From Lachnoclostridium sp. UBA1175 (lineage in GTDB: Bacteria; Bacillota; Clostridia; Lachnospirales; Lachnospiraceae), in the NCBI GenBank assembly GCA_002311665.1, contig DBYX01000010.1:62001-126000 (forward strand): a stretch of DNA of 64,000 nucleotides, given 5' to 3'. Position numbers and translations under genes: made by a program. Under the pieces are notes generated by a model, which saw only the letters and a program-made list of their open reading frames with translations, was not told the origin of the DNA and did not search any database. Below, piece after piece: positions 57,739-64,000 of this stretch (within the stretch, counting starts at the first letter, position 1; each line of letters begins with the position of its first letter).

Positions 57739-57867
57739 ATGGGGTTTTTCAGTAAACTTTTCGGTCCGAAGGAAGCTCCGGCTCCGGCTGCGCAGCCGTT
57801 CCCGGCGGAATCACTCCCGGCCGACGGTCGGAGCGACGATCGGCAGGTTCTGAGCCTTCCGCTTTGA
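57739..57867 (+). CDS. 42-residue small protein
   Basis: A perfect TAAGGAGG stands eight bases before ATG on the plus strand, against the direction of both neighbours. The peptide begins MGFFSKLFGPKEAPAPAAQP, an amphipathic-looking N-terminus followed by a Pro/Ala-rich stretch, and ends RQVLSLPL. A strong plus-strand terminator follows 48 bases after the stop. The unit thus has every sign of an independent gene; it could also be the 5' remnant of a longer gene. The family is not recognised. Confidence 0.6.
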   Translation: MGFFSKLFGPKEAPAPAAQPFPAESLPADGRSDDRQVLSLPL

Positions 57868-57914
57868 CTGCGGATCCCGGGACAATCCCCGGACGATCAC
57901 ATACCGAACAAAGA

Positions 57915-57951
57915 ACGGGCATCCCCGCACAACCGCGGGAATGCCCGTTTT
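57915..57951 (+). terminator. Intrinsic terminator of the small ORF
   Basis: ACGGGCATCCCCGC pairs with GCGGGAATGCCCGT (one mismatch, 14-bp stem) around ACAAC, followed by TTTTCTC on the plus strand. Confidence 0.85.
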
Positions 57952-58018
57952 CTCATTCTCTTTTGTTACATCCGCCGTACGGGGGTATATTACTTCCCTT
58001 CACCGTGCAGTGTCCGGA

Positions 58019-58846
58019 TCACTTTTCCTCGCCGAACGTCTTCGCAAACTGCTCCGGCTCGAGCGCCCAGGTGAGGCCGGTCACCAGGTGCTGACGCCAG
58101 AACGCAAAGTCGTGAACGCCGGGCGCCGTGACGAAAGTCGCAGGAACGCCGACGGAGTCGAGGAACGCCTTGAAATCGCGGTTCGGCTGGATCAGGAAAT
58201 CCTCAGTGCCGCACGCCATAAACACATCCGGGATCTCCGCGCCGCTCTCCTTGAGCTTGCGCACCAGAACCTCGGGGTTAATGTCGGTCTGCGCCGCCGT
58301 CTTCAGATCGCCGAACACCCAAGTATAGTAGTCGTAGTTCGCCATGTCGTTCGGCATATCGGGGCTGAAGAACGCGAGGCCGTTCTGGATCAGCGCCGAC
58401 GAGAGCGCGATCACCTTGCCGAACGTCTCCGGGAACCTGAACGCGGTGTGAAGCGCGCCGAAACCGCCCATCGAAAGACCGCCGATGTACGTGTTCTCCT
58501 TCTTGTCCGAGAGGCCGAACGTCCTGCGCGTGTACTCGACGAACTCCTTGCCCACGTAGCTCTCGTATTTGCAGCCCGTCTGCGGCTGGTCAAGGTAGAA
58601 GTTGTTGTCGCCGTTCGGCAGGAAGAAGTTCACGTTGAAGCGGTTCGCGATCTCACCGAGGGGAACGTTCACAAACCAGTCCGTGTCACAGCCGCTGTAG
58701 CCATGCAGCAGGTAAACGTTCTTCGTCTCCCTCTGAAAATGAGGATTGTTCTCCGCTCCGTACGCGATATCGTTGCACAGAACCGCCGTGAAATGCACCG
58801 GCCGGCTCAGCGTCTTCGAGAAAAATGTGCCTGAAAAATGTGCCAT
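58019..58846 (-). CDS. Alpha/beta-hydrolase esterase (esterase D / feruloyl esterase-like)
   Basis: This 275-residue protein starts MAHFSGTFFSKTLSRPVHFTAV behind GGAGG. It has the esterase-D-type order KNVYLLHGYSGCDTDWF, YIGGLSMGGFGALHTAFRFPETFG with the nucleophile Ser, FMACGTEDFLI with the likely Asp, and PGVHDFAFWRQH with the catalytic His. No signal peptide is seen, so it is cytosolic. Such enzymes remove acetyl, feruloyl or S-formylglutathione groups; acetylated xylo-oligosaccharide is a plausible substrate given the glycosidases in the window. Confidence 0.85.
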   Translation of the reverse strand: MAHFSGTFFSKTLSRPVHFTAVLCNDIAYGAENNPHFQRETKNVYLLHGYSGCDTDWFVNVPLGEIANRFNVNFFLPNGDNNFYLDQPQTGCKYESYVGKEFVEYTRRTFGLSDKKENTYIGGLSMGGFGALHTAFRFPETFGKVIALSSALIQNGLAFFSPDMPNDMANYDYYTWVFGDLKTAAQTDINPEVLVRKLKESGAEIPDVFMACGTEDFLIQPNRDFKAFLDSVGVPATFVTAPGVHDFAFWRQHLVTGLTWALEPEQFAKTFGEEK

Positions 58847-58918
58847 GGTAAACCTCCGAAGTTTCTTCTTTATATCACGGGCGACACCGCGGACCGGGCC
58901 GCCGTCACCCATCAGCAC

Positions 58919-58948
58919 ATTATACCACATAAACAGCTCTCCCGACAA
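58919..58948 (-). promoter_or_regulatory. Promoter of the esterase gene
   Basis: On the minus strand TTGTCG is followed after 18 bases by a perfect TATAAT, about 70 bases before the ATG. Confidence 0.6.
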
Positions 58949-59008
58949 CCGCAACCCGGTGTCCCGACCGGCGCCCTTTACGGAAAACACACAAAATTCA
59001 CAATTTTG

Positions 59009-59035
59009 TTAGCACTCACTATTGACGAGTGCTAA
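59009..59035 (+). promoter_or_regulatory. CIRCE operator (HrcA binding site)
   Basis: TTAGCACTC-N9-GAGTGCTAA is a perfect match to the CIRCE consensus bound by the HrcA heat-shock repressor. It overlaps the -35 box of the hsp20 promoter, as expected for repression by blocking polymerase. It is the only regulatory call here that names the regulator directly. Confidence 0.96.
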
Positions 59036-59050
59036 CAACGGTGATATAAT
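59022..59050 (+). promoter_or_regulatory. Sigma-A promoter of hsp20
   Basis: TTGACG, within the CIRCE, is followed after 17 bases by a perfect TATAAT. The 5' untranslated region is about 120 bases. The gap 58847-59177 otherwise holds only the divergent esterase promoter. Confidence 0.9.
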
Positions 59051-59177
59051 GCAGTCAGAACGAAAGGAAAAGAACTTCCGGACGGAACCGCAACCGGCGG
59101 GAGCCGAGGAACGCATTTTCCGAAATTAATTCAAACGCAATCGTGATCAACGATCACGCAAAAAGGAGGAATGACAT

Positions 59178-59621
59178 ATGTTGATGCCCAGTATTTTCGG
59201 TGAAAACCTTTTCGATGACTTTTTCAATGATTTCTTCGTACCTGCGAAACCCGGTTACGCCGGCGCACGTCCGTACAACGGACTGATGAAGACCGATGTG
59301 AAGGAAAATGATACCGGCTTCGAGCTGGATATCGATCTCCCGGGCTACGGCAAGGAAGATGTATCCGCGGAGTTGAAGGACGGCTACCTGACCATCAACG
59401 CGACCAAGAAGTCCGAGAACGATGAGAAGGACAAGAACGGCAAGTACCTTCGCCGCGAGCGTTTTTACGGCTCCTGCAGCAGAAGCTTCTTCGTGGGCAA
59501 ACAGGTTACCGAGGAGGATATCAAGGCTAAGTTTGAGAACGGTATCCTGATCGTGACCATCCCGAAGAAGGAAGATCAGCCTAAGGTGGAGCAGAAGAAA
59601 TACATTCCGATCGAAGGCTAA
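59178..59621 (+). CDS. hsp20: Small heat shock protein (Hsp20/alpha-crystallin family)
   Basis: This 147-residue protein starts MLMPSIFGENLFDDFFNDFF behind AAGGAGG. It has the alpha-crystallin domain: MKTDVKENDTGFELDIDLPGYGKEDVSAELKDGYLTINATK, then a charged loop, RRERFYGSCSRSFFVG and the conserved KFENGILIVTIPKK, ending with an I-x-I tail (YIPIEG). It is an ATP-independent holdase chaperone forming oligomers. A CIRCE operator and sigma-A promoter control it, and a strong terminator follows, so it is monocistronic. Confidence 0.95.
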   Translation: MLMPSIFGENLFDDFFNDFFVPAKPGYAGARPYNGLMKTDVKENDTGFELDIDLPGYGKEDVSAELKDGYLTINATKKSENDEKDKNGKYLRRERFYGSCSRSFFVGKQVTEEDIKAKFENGILIVTIPKKEDQPKVEQKKYIPIEG

Positions 59622-59661
59622 CCCCAGTGCTTTCAAAAGCATTTTTACCCCCCTTAATGAA

Positions 59662-59694
59662 ACCGGGGCGAGCAAAGGCTCGCCCCGGTTTTTT
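59662..59694 (+). terminator. Intrinsic terminator of hsp20
   Basis: ACCGGGGCGAGC-AAAG-GCTCGCCCCGGT is a perfect 12-bp stem followed by six T residues. On the other strand it may also end the convergent Mrr-like gene unit, with a weaker T-tract. Confidence 0.95.
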
Positions 59695-59705
59695 CGTCGT
59701 ATTCC

Positions 59706-60614
59706 CTATTCGTCTGCGGTTTCCTCCGCAGGCATCGCTGCCACGGCTTCCGCGAACGCATCGTCCGCCGCATCGACCGCTGCCTCCTCCGCTGCCCTGA
59801 GCTGCTCCCTTCGCACCGCGGGCGACTCCCAGCCTTCCGGGATGACCTCCTCCCGCGCAATCAGAAACCCGTAGGCGCGCTCCAGCGTCTCGTAGATCTC
59901 CCGTTTCTCATCGGGGTCGTCCGTCCCGTGGTAGGTCCTCTCCGCGATCCCGACCAGGTCGTACAGCACGGCGAGTGTCTCCGGCTCATCTTCGAGCCCT
60001 TCGTCGGCCATTTCGTCGGCTCTTTTGTCTTCCGCAGTTTCATCCTCCGGGACATCCTCTTCCACGGCCCTGCGTGTCAGAACCGCTTTGATCCTGTGCC
60101 GCAGGAAAAACAGTACACTGACGGCCAGAACGATCCCCGAGACAAGATACAGTTTCTCCCGGTAATCCGCGACGGATTCCTCACTGAGAAACCGCGGCAG
60201 ATACGGACTGTCCGGCCGGAACAGCAAAACGGCAAGCAGTCCGGCCGCGAGCAAGCCCGCGAGAAGCATCAGCGCCGACCCGGCGCCGAACCGCCGCCTG
60301 ACGGGATCGATCCCCGGCATCAGTTCCACACCGAGCGACTCCGCCAGCTCCTTCGCGCCCTTCGTGAAGGTGTTGTTTGTCATCACGACCGCGCGGTCAC
60401 ACCCGTAAAATGTCGCCGCCGCATATACCTCCTGCACGGCCTTGTTGCCGACCGGCTTCGCGTAATACTTGCACTGGACCGCGTATTTTTCCTTCTTGAG
60501 AACGGCGATGATGTCCGCTCCCTGGTCACGGCTCGCCTGCGTCACGCGGACATCCTTGAAGCCGTTACGCCTGAGGTAGTCCGCGCATGCATTTTCGAAT
60601 TGATAACCATCCAT
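59706..60614 (-). CDS. Membrane-anchored Mrr-like restriction endonuclease
   Basis: This 302-residue protein starts MDGYQFENACADYLRRNGF. Its Mrr_cat domain carries VTQASRDQGADIIAVLKKEKYAVQCKYYAKPVGNKAVQEV, which includes the D...QxK nuclease motif, and AVVMTNNTFTKGAKELA. Two helices follow (ALMLLAGLLAAGLLAVLLF and LYLVSGIVLAVSVLFFL), then an acidic, Ala/Glu-rich tail of about 130 residues. Mrr-like proteins cut DNA; membrane forms are common in Bacillota with unknown roles. It lies at the end of a unit with DUF4037 and TPR genes. Confidence 0.87.
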   Translation of the reverse strand: MDGYQFENACADYLRRNGFKDVRVTQASRDQGADIIAVLKKEKYAVQCKYYAKPVGNKAVQEVYAAATFYGCDRAVVMTNNTFTKGAKELAESLGVELMPGIDPVRRRFGAGSALMLLAGLLAAGLLAVLLFRPDSPYLPRFLSEESVADYREKLYLVSGIVLAVSVLFFLRHRIKAVLTRRAVEEDVPEDETAEDKRADEMADEGLEDEPETLAVLYDLVGIAERTYHGTDDPDEKREIYETLERAYGFLIAREEVIPEGWESPAVRREQLRAAEEAAVDAADDAFAEAVAAMPAEETADE

Positions 60615-60633
60615 ACGGTCCGTAATCTCCTCT

Positions 60634-61569
60634 TTACCCGATTGCCGCAAGCGGGCTTAGACTTCGAAGCACACCGTCCGCGATGCGGTCGTTGAGCATA
60701 AGTGCCGCCCTCTGCAGTTCCTGCGCGTCCCCGCACTCCGGGAATGTCACGCGCACCTTATCCAAGATCTCCCCACAAGCTGCTTTCACCAAAGCTTCCT
60801 TCGAACCGTCCCCGCACGGGCCGGTCAGTATATTTCGAAGCAGCGACTCCAACGTCGCCGCATCCGCGTAATCCGCGAGCGAACGCAGACACCATTTGTA
60901 GTACGGCGACGGGCGGTTGTGGATCCACCCCCACGCGCTGACCGCCGCGCGGACAAACTCCGCCGCCGAAAGCTGTGCCGCTGCCTCGTCTCCCCGCTGC
61001 AGGCACCTGCCGTAGTTGTATTCGCCGGTCTGACTCATCCGGATCAGATACCCGCACAGTTTCTTGAGCTGCACGTCGCGCGGCGGATTGCTCCAGGCCT
61101 CGCGGATCGCCGTGAACTCTCCGAGTCCGTCGTAAAATACTTCCCCGTTGATCACCTCCGCGAGCGCCTCGTCCTGCACGCGCAGGTAGTCGCGCCAGCC
61201 TTCCGGCTTACCCGCAAACCCCGTCATCGCGCGGTAGATCTCCTCCGTGCGGAACACCCCGTGCCGGTTGCCGCCCGCCGGGTTAAAGAGGCTTCTCCGA
61301 AGTCCCTTAAACTCCTTCGGCAACGACTCGTACGCCCGCCCGAGAAGGAACTCCTGCCGCCTTGTGACGCGCTCCTCATCGGGAAGATATACGCAGAAGC
61401 CGTGCTCGAAATCGTGGTCGCGCGAGACGTCGTCGTCATAGCCGTAGCACTCCGAGCCGGAGCCGACAAGCCCGACCGCGATCATTCCCATAAGTTCCGG
61501 GAACCTCTCCTCAAACAGCGGCTTTCCGCACTCCTCCCAGAATGCCCTCGAGATCTCCAAACCTTTCAT
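60634..61569 (-). CDS. DUF4037 nucleotidyltransferase-like protein
   Basis: This 311-residue protein has a nucleotidyltransferase-type GLVGSGSECYGYDDDVSRDHDFEHGF at about 33-58, with the GSGS loop and carboxylates. AMTGFAGKPEGWRDYLRVQDEALAEVINGEVFYD and a helical C-terminus follow, the DUF4037 pattern. The reaction is unknown; transfer of a nucleotide to a small molecule is the inference. Its ATG overlaps the stop of the TPR gene by four bases. Confidence 0.87.
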   Translation of the reverse strand: MKGLEISRAFWEECGKPLFEERFPELMGMIAVGLVGSGSECYGYDDDVSRDHDFEHGFCVYLPDEERVTRRQEFLLGRAYESLPKEFKGLRRSLFNPAGGNRHGVFRTEEIYRAMTGFAGKPEGWRDYLRVQDEALAEVINGEVFYDGLGEFTAIREAWSNPPRDVQLKKLCGYLIRMSQTGEYNYGRCLQRGDEAAAQLSAAEFVRAAVSAWGWIHNRPSPYYKWCLRSLADYADAATLESLLRNILTGPCGDGSKEALVKAACGEILDKVRVTFPECGDAQELQRAALMLNDRIADGVLRSLSPLAAIG

Positions 61570-62348
61570 ACACGCTCTCCTGTCGCACTGTCATTGCCCG
61601 CCTTCCCGTAGATCGCCGCCTCCCTGCGCCGAAGCTCCTCGGCGTAGGCGAACCAGCCGTAATACTCGAAGATAGGGGCGCATTTTCCGCACACCTGCGC
61701 ATAGTCGGTCCCCCTCGCGACGCCTTCGCCCTCCATCAGGTCGTGCGCCCGCTGTACGCAGTCGTCGATCCGCTCGCACGCGTCCGCGAGGCCGTATGCG
61801 ACGCGCAGCAGATCCGCGAGGTTGAGAAGCGTGATCGCCCGCTCCGGCTCGGAGCCGGGGACCTCGCTCATCACGGCGAGCGCCTTGCCGTATGACTCCT
61901 CCGCCTTCACGTACTCCCCCGCAGCCGTCAGGCAGGCCGCCATATTGTTGTACAGGCTGCCGACACGCGCGTCCGCTGTGCCGAGCCGCTGCCCGTAGAT
62001 CGCCGCCGCACGCTCATAGTAGACCATCGCATCCTTTGGCTGCCCGAACGCGGTGTACACCGTGCCGCAGTTGACGCAGACGGTGCCCGCGGCGACAGTG
62101 CCGTCGATGCCCGTCCGGTCGACGAGCGCGAGTGCGCTCTCCGCGTAACGGATCGCCTCATCCTTGTTCCCTGCAAGGCGGAACAGCCCCATCAGCTCGT
62201 TGCAGAGGGACAGCTGCGCGCGCTCATCGCCCGCCAGTTTCGCCTCCTCCAGCCAGTACAGAAGGAGCCTTCTCGCGCCGGCCGCATCGTTGACCGCGTT
62301 CAGCCTGTCAAACCGTTCCATCACACGATTCATAGGGATCGATCCCAT
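61566..62348 (-). CDS. TPR-repeat protein
   Basis: This 260-residue protein starts MGSIPMNRVMERFDRLNAVND behind AAGGAGG. It is built of tetratricopeptide-like helices: AQLSLCNELMGLFRLAGNKDEAIRYAESAL, VNCGTVYTAFGQPKDAMVYYERAAAIY, LYNNMAACLTAAGEYVKAEESYGKALAVM and LLNLADLLRVAYGLADACERI. TPR proteins mediate protein contacts. Tight coupling to the DUF4037 gene, a pair often found together in clostridia, suggests joint action. Confidence 0.87.
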   Translation of the reverse strand: MGSIPMNRVMERFDRLNAVNDAAGARRLLLYWLEEAKLAGDERAQLSLCNELMGLFRLAGNKDEAIRYAESALALVDRTGIDGTVAAGTVCVNCGTVYTAFGQPKDAMVYYERAAAIYGQRLGTADARVGSLYNNMAACLTAAGEYVKAEESYGKALAVMSEVPGSEPERAITLLNLADLLRVAYGLADACERIDDCVQRAHDLMEGEGVARGTDYAQVCGKCAPIFEYYGWFAYAEELRRREAAIYGKAGNDSATGERV

Positions 62349-62377
62349 CGCAACCTCCTTCTGCACCGAAGCCTCAT

Positions 62378-62404
62378 CCGCCTGCGAAGGCGTCGCACCG
62401 GCGG
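62378..62404. repeat. Nested palindrome upstream of the TPR gene
   Basis: TGCGA-AGGCG-TCGCA (62383-62397) is a perfect 5-bp hairpin nested in CCGCC/GGCGG arms, with a two-base bulge. It resembles the GC-rich hairpins near 22.5 and 23.8 kb and is not followed by a T-tract. Confidence 0.5.
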
Positions 62405-62436
62405 CGCCCCCGCGTCGTTATTTTCCCCTGATCAAA

Positions 62437-63987
62437 CTACTCGATCATTTTTTTCGCGATATATCTCGAGAGATTCCACTGCCGCAGGGAATCCTTCTTC
62501 ACTTCCTTGATCTTGTCGCGGTACTCAACGCTCCACGAAGCCTTGTTCGGCACCACCACGGGCGCCGCATCACACGACAGCTCGGTAAGGTATCGCAACG
62601 TCACCTTCGGATCATCGTCGTCAAACAGGCTCACTCTCTCGGTGTACGTGGCCGGGAGACTGCAGTGCTCCACATTGTACTTCGCGATCCAGTAATCCAT
62701 CCTGCCGAAGGAAAGGACCAGATACCACAGCGCACAGACGATAAAACCGTACCGGAACAGGTGGAAATCCCTGCGGAAGATCTGCACGATGACGCCGGCC
62801 AGCAGGAGCCCGATCATCACGAGACCCCACAGCACGAGGATCCTCTTGCGCGTCAAATGGTACTCACGGATGTACATCACCATGCGGAGCGCCGAGGATG
62901 CGATCATGATGTACGTGCAGCAGCATATAACGGCCAGCAGCGTTTTGAGCACACTGTGTTCGCGGAACCGCGCGAGCACGAAAAGGACAATCAGCAGGTT
63001 CAGCAGGCACACGACCAGCAGCTGGAAGAAGCCTTCTCTCGCGTACTCCGCATAAGTATAGTCGTTCGGCAGCGTCATATTGCCGATGAACAGATAAGCG
63101 ATCTGGATTCCCGAGAAAATGAGGTACACAACCGAGATCACCGACAGCGCCGAGATCGCGATCATCGGCTCGTACTGTGCTCTTTCCTTCGCCGGTTCCG
63201 CCGGCGCCTGGCGAATGAAATACCGCATTCCCGCGTATGCCGTGAAAAATGCCACCACCGTCATCAGAACGATGAACACAACGGACGACACCTTGACCTC
63301 ATCGAACATCCCGTCGATCACAGACGCAAACACAATGTCCGCCGAACGCAGCAGCAACAGGACGATCACCAGCATCGGGATCGCGATCAGCAGGCCGATG
63401 AGGATGTAGTCGAACTTCTTGCGCGCTTCGCTCTTCCCGCGGCTGTTCTCCGCGCGGATGTCTGCGGCAAATCCCGAGATGCCGCCGAGCGCATTTTCCG
63501 CGGTCCTCACGATCTCGGACAGATACTTCGGCAGACTCCATTTCGAGTCGTCCTGGTGGTCGTGAAGCAGCATCACCACCAGCACGAAGAGCATCGCCGC
63601 CAGGTTGACAAGTACGATCCACGTGTTGTCCGTCAGGCCGCACGAGAGCGACAGCAGGACAAACAGAACCTCGTAGAAAATTCTGTCACGCTTGCGCGTG
63701 TGCTTCTGTTTGCGCTCGATGCAGTTGCAGAAAACCACCGTGCCAATGCCCAGCAGAAAAATAAGAATGCCCTTGATATTGCCGTACAGGCAAAAAGTGA
63801 ACAGCACCGAGTAAAGCAGTGCCGGCCGGAATAAAATGGAAAAGCGCGATTGCCCCTCCACCAGGTTGTCTTCCGGATTGACAGCAAAATTGTTCACCGG
63901 ATTTCTCGCCGGAAAGCTTGCCGGATTGATTACCGGGTTGTTTGTCGGATAATTATCCGAGTAATTCTCCGAATTAGGTCCTTCCAT
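62437..63987 (-). CDS. DUF4173/DUF4153-like multi-pass membrane protein
   Basis: This 516-residue protein begins MEGPNSENYSDNYP behind GGGAG, close to the window edge. The first 45 residues are low complexity, with repeated NP units (NPVINPASFPARNPVNNF). About eleven helices follow, starting PALLYSVLFTFCLYG. Between them lie cytoplasmic segments such as SRGKSEARKKFDYILIG; the soluble C-terminus (CSLPATYTERVSLFDDDDPKVTLRYLTEL onwards) matches the tail of DUF4173/DUF4153 proteins. The function of this family is unknown. Confidence 0.8.
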   Translation of the reverse strand: MEGPNSENYSDNYPTNNPVINPASFPARNPVNNFAVNPEDNLVEGQSRFSILFRPALLYSVLFTFCLYGNIKGILIFLLGIGTVVFCNCIERKQKHTRKRDRIFYEVLFVLLSLSCGLTDNTWIVLVNLAAMLFVLVVMLLHDHQDDSKWSLPKYLSEIVRTAENALGGISGFAADIRAENSRGKSEARKKFDYILIGLLIAIPMLVIVLLLLRSADIVFASVIDGMFDEVKVSSVVFIVLMTVVAFFTAYAGMRYFIRQAPAEPAKERAQYEPMIAISALSVISVVYLIFSGIQIAYLFIGNMTLPNDYTYAEYAREGFFQLLVVCLLNLLIVLFVLARFREHSVLKTLLAVICCCTYIMIASSALRMVMYIREYHLTRKRILVLWGLVMIGLLLAGVIVQIFRRDFHLFRYGFIVCALWYLVLSFGRMDYWIAKYNVEHCSLPATYTERVSLFDDDDPKVTLRYLTELSCDAAPVVVPNKASWSVEYRDKIKEVKKDSLRQWNLSRYIAKKMIE

Positions 63988-64000
63988 CGTTAAATCTCCC

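Noticed and set aside
52746..62408. Shared 15-mer GTCGCACCGGCGGCG near 52746 and 62394
   Set aside because: In a GC-rich 64-kb window a single shared 15-mer is expected by chance; flanking sequences do not match.

Overview
This window looks like chromosome from a GC-rich Gram-positive anaerobe of the Bacillota, most probably a Lachnospiraceae-like gut or rumen fibre degrader. The evidence is strong GGAGG-type ribosome binding sites, a perfect CIRCE operator before an Hsp20 gene, LacI-type sensor/GGDEF architecture, cytoplasmic GH10/GH43/GH127 glycosidases for arabinoxylan, and protein families that look typical of clostridia. No rRNA, tRNA, CRISPR array, integrase or intact insertion sequence was seen. 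Nearly every gene lies on the minus strand. The plus strand carries only a left-edge diguanylate cyclase, a 42-residue small ORF and hsp20.

Layout. (1) 1-4.3 kb: a truncated sensor/diguanylate cyclase, a small membrane protein and a GH127 beta-L-arabinofuranosidase. (2) 4.3-38 kb: a long same-strand run of about 35 accessory enzymes. It is rich in GNAT acetyltransferases and Nudix hydrolases and also holds HAD, SAM-methyltransferase, P-loop kinase, APH-type phosphotransferase, nucleotidyltransferase, isochorismatase, S51 peptidase, racemase, SUKH and phosphatase genes. Several are domain fusions: Nudix-GNAT, HAD-GNAT, hypoxanthine-DNA glycosylase-Nudix, P-loop kinase-GNAT, GNAT-GNAT and PLC-like-tyrosine phosphatase. 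Gene remnants and arrays of small perfect hairpins sit between some of them. The run ends with an ABC-F ATPase behind a complete-looking attenuator: consensus promoter, 23-codon leader ORF and intrinsic terminator. (3) 38.4-42.3 kb: a visibly AT-richer five-gene unit of two lipoproteins, an ABC ATPase and two FtsX-like permeases, probably acquired by transfer. (4) 42.5-52.7 kb: a deletion remnant of a polysaccharide deacetylase, a DUF218 membrane protein, a tandem GNAT, a xylan-use group (GH10, an unknown 579-residue protein, GH43), a membrane-fused spermidine synthase-like protein, a HAD phosphatase and an RNHCP zinc protein. (5) 53-57.5 kb: an envelope group of PAP2 phosphatase, GT2-GtrA glycosyltransferase, phosphodiester glycosidase and a large single-pass protein. 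(6) 57.7-64 kb: the small plus-strand ORF, an esterase, CIRCE-controlled hsp20, a membrane Mrr-like nuclease with DUF4037 and TPR genes, and a DUF4173-like membrane protein.

How the genes may work together: the glycosidases at both ends suggest intracellular processing of imported arabinoxylan oligosaccharides. The central run resembles a detoxification and intrinsic-resistance repertoire (APH(3')-like, Eis-like and SatA-like proteins, Nudix house-cleaning, attenuated ABC-F). Most calls rest on motifs read by eye, so exact substrates remain open.
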